48,253 nucleotides of DNA from Pseudomonadota bacterium (GTDB lineage: Bacteria; Pseudomonadota; Alphaproteobacteria; Micavibrionales; UBA1664), in assembly GCA_009926935.1 (NCBI GenBank), contig RFNZ01000017.1, positions 1 to 48,253 on the forward strand. The letters run 5' to 3'. The position numbers and the translations under genes were made by a program. The notes under the pieces are model-generated. The model did not search any database and was not told where the DNA came from. It saw only the letters and a program-made list of their open reading frames with translations. This document shows positions 28,843 to 36,000 of the stretch, in pieces. Numbering within the stretch: position 1 is the stretch's first letter; each line of letters begins with the position of its first letter.

Positions 28843-28867
28843 AAAAAAGGGCCGCTTCAAGCGGCCC
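28843..28867 (-). terminator. Rho-independent terminator of the DUF305 gene
   Basis: A perfect 7-bp stem (28861-28867 with 28849-28855) and 5-base loop, followed on the minus strand by six T (28848-28843). It sits 8 bases after the DUF305 stop codon and separates that gene from cvpA. Confidence 0.9.
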
Positions 28868-28874
28868 CTCGAGG

Positions 28875-29504
28875 TTATCTGTTAAGATTGATGGGGTCCG
28901 TCTGCGGAAGCTGGCGGCGCTCAAGCCAGCGCTTCATCCAGGCAATCTCGCCCTTTTGCGCGCGGATGATGTTGCGGGCAAGCCCCTGAGCCTCCGGGTC
29001 ATTGCCATACTCAAGCACAACGCGGGCCATATCGATGGCGCCCTGATGGTGAGGGATCATGCCGCGGATGAAATCCGCATCGGCATCACCCGTATACGGT
29101 ACAGCCATATCGCGGTGCATCTTGATCATGACAGCGTCAAGAGCCTTGGCCTCAGGACCACCATAAGTCATATCGGCCGATACATGCGAGGCATGACCAC
29201 CCGCAGATGATCCATGATGACCTTCGTGCTTCATCTCCGGCATTTTGCCGTCGCGCATCATTGGGCATTTGTGCGGAGTAGCTTTGCCTTTGCAGCAGGG
29301 CATATCGCACGCGTTTTTGCAGCAACCCTTCTTGGCACCATAAACAGGCACACTGCCAGCGCTACGATCCATGGACTGATGACGCCCCTCTTTCATCATG
29401 GGGCATGGCGCATGACCGCCGTGATTGGCAAAGGCCGGCTGGATGACAACCCCGCCGATAAACAGGAAAACGGCCAATAAAACCGCTAATTTTTTAAAAA
29501 GCAT
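28875..29504 (-). CDS. DUF305 family exported metal-binding protein
   Basis: A 209-residue exported protein. A signal peptide (about residues 1-26, ending AFA) is followed by a Cys/Met/His-rich segment with two CPMM repeats flanking CCKNACDMPCC. The C-terminal DUF305 domain contains MHRDMAVPYTGDADADFIRG, IPHHQGAIDMARVVLEYG and KGEIAWMKRWL. DUF305 proteins are ferritin-like and often found with copper resistance genes; the thiol and methionine clusters suggest copper binding. A near-perfect AAGGAG lies 6 bases before the ATG. It is downstream of another cysteine-rich exported protein on the same strand. Confidence 0.88.
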   Translation of the reverse strand: MLFKKLAVLLAVFLFIGGVVIQPAFANHGGHAPCPMMKEGRHQSMDRSAGSVPVYGAKKGCCKNACDMPCCKGKATPHKCPMMRDGKMPEMKHEGHHGSSAGGHASHVSADMTYGGPEAKALDAVMIKMHRDMAVPYTGDADADFIRGMIPHHQGAIDMARVVLEYGNDPEAQGLARNIIRAQKGEIAWMKRWLERRQLPQTDPINLNR

Positions 29505-29558
29505 TTCAATCTCCTTGAATGAATGTGAACTAAAAAAAATCGATATCTGGAAGCTTCT

Positions 29559-29861
29559 TCAAACACGCGGAGGGGCAAGAGGCGGAGGCACGCGCCAAGC
29601 CTCAAACCTGAGTATCGCCTGAATGGGCACTTCAGCATGCTGCTGGCCAAACGATGCCCCTAAGACGGCAGGAGCAACAAACGCGCAGCAGGACGCGGAA
29701 CAGCAGTCTTTGGAAACCTGAATATGCGTAAACTTAACGGGCTTATCCATGGATTCATGGCATGGCTTCTGCGACCAAGCAGCTGACGCCATGGATACGG
29801 GCGACCATACAACACAAAGCATGGCAATCAAGGCGATCAACGGGGCAAACTTGAAGGACAT
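29559..29861 (-). CDS. Small exported cysteine-rich protein, possibly copper-related
   Basis: A 100-residue protein with a signal peptide (about 1-27, ending ASA). A short segment contains CHESM and KDCCSASCCAF, and the end is proline-rich (VPPPLAPP). The layout resembles small exported proteins of copper or mercury resistance operons (DUF2946-like), but no family is certain. It lies 54 bp upstream of the DUF305 gene and probably shares its transcript. Its promoter should be in the AT-rich 29862-30010 region, which holds DnaA-like boxes and a CtrA box. Confidence 0.65.
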   Translation of the reverse strand: MSFKFAPLIALIAMLCVVWSPVSMASAAWSQKPCHESMDKPVKFTHIQVSKDCCSASCCAFVAPAVLGASFGQQHAEVPIQAILRFEAWRVPPPLAPPRV

Positions 29862-29935
29862 GCCTGCATATTAATGAATCGTGAGGCATAAACAACGATT
29901 CTTAATATTATTTATAATCAATGTGTTACGCGGTA

Positions 29936-29970
29936 TTATCCACAAATATATTGCTTTTCCTGTGGAAAAG
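29936..29970. promoter_or_regulatory. DnaA-box cluster with palindrome
   Basis: TTATCCACA at 29936-29944 is an exact DnaA box. Seventeen bases on, a perfect palindrome (CTTTTCC-TGT-GGAAAAG, 29954-29970) contains TGTGGAAAA, the reverse of the DnaA-like TTTTCCACA. The surroundings are very AT-rich. Confidence 0.45.
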
Positions 29971-29993
29971 AGTATATGGACTTAAGATTCGTA

Positions 29994-30009
29994 TTAACCT
30001 TTTGTTAAC
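29994..30009. promoter_or_regulatory. CtrA box (TTAA-N7-TTAAC)
   Basis: TTAA at 29994-29997 and TTAAC at 30005-30009 are separated by exactly seven bases, matching the alphaproteobacterial CtrA consensus. It is 12 bases before the start codon of the coiled-coil gene and 133 bases from the start of the divergent cysteine-rich gene. It could repress the first or activate the second. Confidence 0.65.
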
Positions 30010-30020
30010 CAGTGCAGGAC

Positions 30021-30410
30021 ATGGCCCTCCAAGGCATCACCTCAGTCGGTAGCAATAACGCCAGCGGTAACGGCGCACCACGCCGTGAGCAGGGTGGCCG
30101 CAGTTTTGCGGATTTATACCAACAGGCCCTCAAGGCCAGAACGAACGACAACAGCCCCTCTGCCCCGAGCGTCGACCCGAAGGCCGTCGAAAATCAGAAA
30201 TACATCGAAACCCTGCACGAACGCGTTGACACACTACGCGGTGAAATTTTGGCCCGCGTTATCCAGACGGCACAGGCCCCCGCAAAAGTGGACCCCGTCA
30301 AAGTGACAGAAGACATCACACGCCTGAGCGTCCGCCTCGACAAGCTCAAGAGCAAGCTTGAAACGGAAGAAGCACGCCTCTCTGGCAAACTCATCGACAT
30401 AAATGTTTAA
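30021..30410 (+). CDS. Small coiled-coil protein, hypothetical
   Basis: A 129-residue protein from the ATG at 30021 (a GTG at 30012 is also in frame; neither has a well-spaced ribosome binding site). The N-terminus is Gly/Asn/Ser-rich and then RSFADLYQQALKART. Residues about 58-125 are charged and helical, with heptad-like spacing (YIETLHERVDTLRGEILARV, DITRLSVRLDKLKSKLETEE), suggesting a coiled coil. There is no signal peptide. The CtrA box immediately upstream hints at a cell-cycle, motility or development role; flagellar or rod accessory proteins often look like this, but no family was recognised. Confidence 0.65.
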   Translation: MALQGITSVGSNNASGNGAPRREQGGRSFADLYQQALKARTNDNSPSAPSVDPKAVENQKYIETLHERVDTLRGEILARVIQTAQAPAKVDPVKVTEDITRLSVRLDKLKSKLETEEARLSGKLIDINV

Positions 30411-30476
30411 TACACATAAAAACGTGTATTAAATTTTAATCATGTGTATAAAAAACTTTTTTAAGTTAATTTTTCA

Positions 30477-30596
30477 CACAAAGCGTAGCGAAACAGCGCG
30501 CATACAAGCGAACCGCAACGCAGCGTACTTTAGGGTACGCGAGTAGCGGAAGCGCGAGAATGCCGGTGTTGCAGCCCGTTTTCGAAGGAAAATACT
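30477..30596. repeat. Candidate interspersed repeat-like element
   Basis: About 120 bp with an internally repetitive GC-rich texture (GCGTAGCG, GCAGCGTAC, GTACGCGAGTAGCG) between two AT-rich stretches. It includes a hairpin (GCGTAC, 6-base loop, GTACGC around 30522-30540) and ends with TTTTC-GAAG-GAAAA. There is no credible ORF. It looks like a small dispersed repeat, but only this copy is in the window. Confidence 0.3.
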
Positions 30597-31137
30597 TAAA
30601 AAACACAAAAGCCCCGGTCATCATCCCCTCCCCCATCTCGCGATGGCTTCAGCGGGAATGATGAGCCGAGGCTCATGTGGAAGGTAGGGATTTGATGCAC
30701 GGCCCAAAGGCGGGTACACCAGTCCGCTGCTTTCCTGATCGGTCCGCCATGTTCTTACGCTCGAGGTGCGACCCGTCTGCGTCTGGCTTTCCGGCAAACC
30801 CCGTGAGGAGCCCACCTATATTATCGTGGCGATCAACCACGCGTCGGATCGAAATCGTTTCGTCCGGCACTACGGAACAGGGTAGATACGATCACTTCAC
30901 TCCAGCCCTCGCCAGCGGCGTTTTTGCGTGCGCGACCACGGGTTGGCAGAGCTGGACGGTACCGTACAAATGGCCTGTCCCTTGAGCTTCCGGTGTTTGG
31001 ACTGGCAGAACAAGTCTACCGCGTCTTCCGGAACCCGGGGCCGTTTCCATCTGGCCCCCAGCGCCGCTTTCTCTTTCGAGCAGCATGTCATCGCTGTTGA
31101 ATTCACATCACCAAATTGCCGGACACGAGTCGAGTCC
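30597..31137 (-). ncRNA. Putative structured non-coding RNA, class unknown
   Basis: About 540 bp with no credible ORF but many stems. On the minus strand the 3' end folds as a long helix (30677-30657 with 30628-30611, one bulge), and a T-rich tract TTTTGTGTTTTTT follows. Two positions in that helix are G-U pairs on the minus strand but C-A mismatches on the plus strand, which favours minus as the transcribed strand. Other stems: 30825-30841 (5 bp), 30844-30866 (9 bp, one bulge), and GGGGCC/GGCCCC at about 31036-31057. I looked for RNase P, tmRNA and SRP RNA signatures and could not match any convincingly. On the plus strand, 31121-31143 also resembles a weak terminator, so the strand is not certain. 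Confidence 0.4.
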
Positions 31138-31400
31138 TTTTTTGAAAGAATTTTCTAATTGTTTTCAATAATTTATAATATTATTGCGCTAAGGAGCGCA
31201 TTGAATTTAAAGCGCGATTTAAATTCATCCCAAAACTTATCCACAATTTTCCCAGAGATCGCGGCACAAAAGAACGCAAGAATATTGCTTGAAATCAGCC
31301 GTTTTAAGGAAAGAAAACAGGCGCAGATTTAACTCGGCGCTTGCATAAACCACACCACTTGCGCATGTAAAGCAGAATTTCACGGACGAAGGTGCATGAC
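31138..31400. promoter_or_regulatory. AT-rich intergenic region with inverted repeat and DnaA box
   Basis: No gene seen. It contains a T/A-rich stretch (31138-31186), a small GCGC hairpin (TGCGCTAAGGAGCGCA), a perfect 9-bp inverted repeat GAATTTAAA/TTTAAATTC (31203-31211 and 31218-31226, 6-base spacer), and an exact DnaA box TTATCCACA at 31237-31245. It should hold the promoter of the gabD-like gene and, if real, that of the minus-strand RNA. Confidence 0.45.
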
Positions 31401-32843
31401 ATGGAATCACTTCTCAAATCGCAATGCTTCATCAACGGCAGCTGGAAAGACGCAGAAAATAAGGCTTCTTTTGCAGTTACAAACCCGGCAAACAGGGACG
31501 AGATCCTGCGCGTGGCGGACGCAAGCGACAAGGAAGCGCGAGAAGCCGTCGACGCCGCAGCAGCAGCTTTTCCCGCCTGGAAAAACACACTGCCGAAAGA
31601 CCGAGCAAAAATACTGCGCGAATGGCACAGACTGATACTGAAGCATGCGGAAGAACTGGCAAGCATCCTCACATCCGAGCAAGGCAAACCGCTGGCCGAA
31701 GCACGCGGCGAAATCGCCTCGGGTGCCGCGATGGTCGAATGGTCGGCAGAGGAAGCCCGCCGTTACTACGGACAGACAATACCGCCCTTCAAATCCGGAA
31801 CACGCGTCATGACAACGCGTGAGCCGGTAGGCGTTGTAGCGGCCATCACCCCTTGGAACTTTCCGCACTCCATGATTACACGCAAAGTGGCGCCGGCCTT
31901 GGCCGCCGGCTGCACAGTGGTACTAAAACCCGCTGAAGATACGCCGCTCTCGGCCCTTGCTCTTGCGGCTCTGGCCGAGGAAGCGGGCTTCCCCAAAGGG
32001 ATATTCAATGTGGTTCCGACATCAAAACCCGCCTCCGTCGGCAACGTTCTGACAGACGATGACCGCGTGCGCAAACTCTCATTCACGGGATCAACGGAAG
32101 TAGGCCGCATGCTCATGGCACGCTGCGCCCCGACCTTAAAGCGTGTTTCTCTGGAGCTTGGCGGCAACGCACCTTTCATTGTTTTTGATGATGCCGATAT
32201 TGAGGCGGCCATAAGCGGTGTCATGGCCTCAAAATTCAGAAACGCAGGCCAGACCTGCATCTGCGCAAACCGCATCTACGTTCAAAAAGGCATCTATGCC
32301 CGCTTTGCCGAAGCACTTCAAAAGGCAATAGTCGGCCTGAAAGTAGGCAACGGCCAGGAAACCGGCGTAACAACTGGCCCCTTGATCAACAAGGAGGGCC
32401 TCGACAAGGTCAACGCCCTTCTCAAGGACGCGACCTCAAAAGGGGGTAGGGTAGCCTGTGGCGGCAAACAAAGCGCGCTTGGCGGCACTTTTTATGAACC
32501 GACACTGATACTGGATGCAAAACCGGAGATGCGCCTCTCAAAAGAAGAGATCTTTGGCCCGATTGCAGCCCTTTACCCGTTCGAGACCGAGGCCGAAGTC
32601 ATCGCCATGGCCAATGCCTCTGAATACGGCCTTGCCGCCTATTTCTGGACAAAAGACCTCGGGCGGGCTTTCCGGGTCACGGAAGCGCTGGAATACGGCA
32701 TGGTCGCCGTCAATGAATCCCTGCTGGCTTCGGAGGCCGTACCTTTTGGCGGTGTCAAACACTCCGGTTTTGGCCGTGAAGGAGGTAAACAGAGCCTCGA
32801 TGACTATACCGCCATAAAATATACACTTTTCGGGGGTATTTAA
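31401..32843 (+). CDS. gabD: NAD(P)-dependent succinate-semialdehyde dehydrogenase
   Basis: A 480-residue aldehyde dehydrogenase closest to GabD, which oxidises succinate semialdehyde to succinate at the end of the GABA shunt. The start at 31401 is preferred over an in-frame GTG at 31392 because AAGG at 31389-31392 fits it. The catalytic motifs are SLELGGNAPFIVFDDAD (Glu near residue 252) and NAGQTCICANRIYV (Cys near 286). TPWNFPHSMITRK and the C-terminal GREGGKQSLDDYTAIKY (given in part) fit the GabD subfamily. Other ALDH substrates are possible. No GABA transaminase is nearby; it appears to be a single-gene unit. Confidence 0.9.
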   Translation: MESLLKSQCFINGSWKDAENKASFAVTNPANRDEILRVADASDKEAREAVDAAAAAFPAWKNTLPKDRAKILREWHRLILKHAEELASILTSEQGKPLAEARGEIASGAAMVEWSAEEARRYYGQTIPPFKSGTRVMTTREPVGVVAAITPWNFPHSMITRKVAPALAAGCTVVLKPAEDTPLSALALAALAEEAGFPKGIFNVVPTSKPASVGNVLTDDDRVRKLSFTGSTEVGRMLMARCAPTLKRVSLELGGNAPFIVFDDADIEAAISGVMASKFRNAGQTCICANRIYVQKGIYARFAEALQKAIVGLKVGNGQETGVTTGPLINKEGLDKVNALLKDATSKGGRVACGGKQSALGGTFYEPTLILDAKPEMRLSKEEIFGPIAALYPFETEAEVIAMANASEYGLAAYFWTKDLGRAFRVTEALEYGMVAVNESLLASEAVPFGGVKHSGFGREGGKQSLDDYTAIKYTLFGGI

Positions 32844-32915
32844 TCGCTTGTTAAGCCGCATTTCCTAAGATGGGCGAAACTTGGAGAAACTCAAATTTTA
32901 ACAAACCCGAAATCA

Positions 32916-32931
32916 TTAACAACAGATTAAC
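32916..32931. promoter_or_regulatory. CtrA box (TTAA-CAACAGA-TTAAC) upstream of the giant adhesin
   Basis: TTAA at 32916-32919 and TTAAC at 32927-32931 with exactly seven bases between, an exact CtrA consensus. It lies 130 bases before the adhesin start and just upstream of TTGACA (32940-32945), so it is well placed to activate that promoter. Confidence 0.7.
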
Positions 32932-32949
32932 ATAATATATTGACAGGCG

Positions 32950-33000
32950 TGTCTTATTTACGGTAAACAAGACATGTTCCAATAATGCATTCGTTGCATT
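32950..33000. promoter_or_regulatory. Two inverted repeats in the adhesin leader
   Basis: First repeat: arms 32950-32961 (TGTCTTATTTAC) and 32963-32974 (GTAAACAAGACA), 11 of 12 pairs, centred on 32962, an operator-like palindrome. Second repeat: AATGCA (32984-32989) and TGCATT (32995-33000) with a 5-base spacer. Both lie between the TTGACA element and the start codon. Confidence 0.5.
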
Positions 33001-33060
33001 TATAGGAAAATGAGATTAGAAAATCGGGGGTTTCCCCAAGTTTCAAGAAGGGTCTAGATT

Positions 33061-36000
33061 ATGTCGAACGGATTTTCAGCTGCCAGCGCGCAACAATGCC
33101 AGGCCAACTCCACTGAATACGTTATTCAGAAGCCATGTGCCGGATCAAATATTATGGTCCAGATATCGAAGGATGAGCCGACGGCTTTCAACTTCGGTGT
33201 GGAAGATGTCCGCGCGATGAAATTGCTCGCTGATGGCGCACTCCTGATCACGTTCACGGACGGCTCGACCCTCACCGTCTCGAACTTCAAGGAAGCCCGC
33301 GAGAATTTCAAATTTGAAGAAATCACGATGAGCGACGGTACCGTCGTCAACTTCGACAAACTGGCTCAGGGCCTTGCTGGCACTGTCGCAAACGACTCCG
33401 TAGCCGACCTCACGATCCTGAAACCACAGGGCGGCATTGGGGCGACCGATCTCGTCTTCTCGCTTCAGGAAGGCAAGACATACACACTTGGTTTCGACAT
33501 GAAAGAAGTCGCCGGCGTTGAAAGCCGCGATGGCGATCTGATCGTTACGTTCAAAGACGGATCAAAACTCACACTCGATAATTACGACGCCGTACAGGCG
33601 GGCGTACTGCCTCCTCAGATGACATTGGCCGATGGCTCGGTCGTTCCTGTATCGCAACTCATCAACGTACTGAACGTTGCTGCCGCAGAACAGGTCAAAG
33701 CCGTTGAACCTGCTGCCGGCGAAACTGCCGAGGCACCAAAAGCACCAAAGGTAAAACAGCCTGAAGTTGCTATGAAAGAACAATCCGCTGAAGACTTGGC
33801 GCAGATCGAACCTGCTGCTGGTCAAGCTGCGGGCCCGATCGGCGGCACAAGCGGTTACGGCTTCAACTCCTCGGTTGATCCGGCTGGCATCAATGGTCTT
33901 AATGCCATTGGCCCGATTGGACCAACATCCCTGCAGTTCGGTACACCAGAACTTCAGGAGTTCAATAGCGGCCCGCTTCCGGGCGGTCCTGCACCTGCAG
34001 GTACACCGGTCTTGAGCGCATCAGACCGCTTCACATTTGAAGACACGCAAGTCAACTTGCTGATCTCGGCAACCGGTTCCAACCCTGGAAGCCAAACCCT
34101 CACACTCACAGTCACGGGCATTCCTGCCGGCTGGGGCGTAAACCTTGGCACGTCCGGCGGTACATTCAATTCGGGTACAGGTACCTGGACCATCACGCTG
34201 CCACAAGGCCAAAGCTATTCAGGCGGCCCATTCCTCATTCCGCCTGCCGATAAAGACGGCGACATCAAACTGCCGACCAACCCTGCCTTGACCGTAACAA
34301 TGACAACGGTTGAAGTAGGCACAGGTACGATCGAAACCGTAAGCGCCCCGATGAACGTCGTGGTTGATGCGGTGGCCGACCAGCCTGACCTCGCCGTCAA
34401 CAACGTCAGCGGCTCCGATAACGTACCGCTGCCATTGCAGATTTCCGCAGCCGTTGTGGATACGGATGGCTCTGAAACACTGACAAGCGTAACCCTGACG
34501 GGCATCCCTTCTGGCTTCACGCTCAACCACGGCACGCTTTCAGCAGGCGTCTGGACCGTGAACCCAGCCGACCTCCCGACCCTGACCCTGACCCCGACCG
34601 CTGGTTACAACGGCTCCTTCGTTGTCACGGTCCGCGTCAACAACGCAGAAACATCCCTGACCGATCAGGAAATCACGCTTGCCAACAACACCAACTTCAA
34701 CGTGGAAGCCTTTACGGTCACCATCAACGACACGGTTCCGGTTGTTGGCGATTCAAGCGCAACGGTTGACGATACGAGCCTCTCCGGCGGCAACAACGTC
34801 GTGACCGGCAACGTATCCATCAACTACCAGCTTGATACCCCAGGCACGCTCACGCTGCTCAATACATTCGCGGCAACAGGCTCGATGCTCGGTGGCCAGC
34901 TCAGCTCAAACGGCAACGCTGTCACGGTTACACGCACGGCCGATACCTTTACGGGTACGGCAAACGGCGTCACGATCTTTACGCTGACGATTGGCCAGAA
35001 CGGCGCGTACACCTTCACGCAGTTCGAACAGCTTGATCACGCTAACGGCTCTGATCCGAACGACATCATCACCCTCAGCTTCCCGATCCGCGTAACGGAT
35101 TCGGATGGCGACATCGATAACGGCTTCATCACCATCGATGTTCGTGACGATGCGCCAGTGGCTGCGAACGACACGCTCACGACGGCAAACGTGGTTACGG
35201 GCAACGTGACCTCGAACGACACGCTCTCGCAGGATACGCCGAATATCGTAACGCAGGTCGTTCATAACGGTACAACCTACAACGTACCGGCGAACGGCAC
35301 GCTGACCATCAACGGCACCTACGGTACGCTGATGATCAACAAAACGGGCGCCTTCACCTACACATCCAACAACACGGCATCGGGTACGGATAACTTTACC
35401 TACACCCTGCGTGATTACGACGGCGATACATCAACCGCCAACCTTGGCATCACGGTCAACGATGTGGATACCATCCCTGTCGTCAACAACGGCAGCGTTA
35501 ATGTTGATGATACAAACCTTTCCGGCGGCCCGAATGTCGCATCCGGCTTTATCTCGGCAAACTACTTTGCTGATGGCCCTGGCGTCCTGACCCCGACCAC
35601 CACACCTGTCATTGAACACGGCTCGCTCTTGAACGGTATCCTGAGCTCGCATGGCAATCCTGTCACAATCTCGCTTTCGGGCAACACCTGGACAGGTACG
35701 GCCAACGGCACGACGATCTTTACACTCGTCGTACAGCCGAACGGTGCCTATACCTTCACTCAGTTCGAACAACTCGATCATGCTGACGGCAATGACCCGA
35801 ACGACATGATCACCCTGAAATTCACGGTCATCGGTACGGATATCGACGGCGATACGGATACGGGCGTTATCTCGGTCCACATCTATGACGATGCTCCGGT
35901 TGCCGTAAACGACACCTTCACAGGGATCACAACCGGCAACATCACGACCAACGATAACTATGGTCAGGATGGCGCAGGCCAGGTTTACGATGTCACCTTC

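Noticed and set aside
28774..28860. N-terminal extension of CvpA
   Set aside because: It would begin inside the terminator of the DUF305 gene and adds residues not typical of the family.
30597..31137. RNase P RNA or two-piece tmRNA
   Set aside because: A few short strings are vaguely similar, but the conserved core motifs (GAGGAAAGUCC, ACAGAA context; tag codons and T-arm) were not found.
30677..31158. Two short plus-strand ORFs in the putative RNA region
   Set aside because: Low-complexity composition, no ribosome binding sites and no family resemblance; the stems and terminator suggest RNA.
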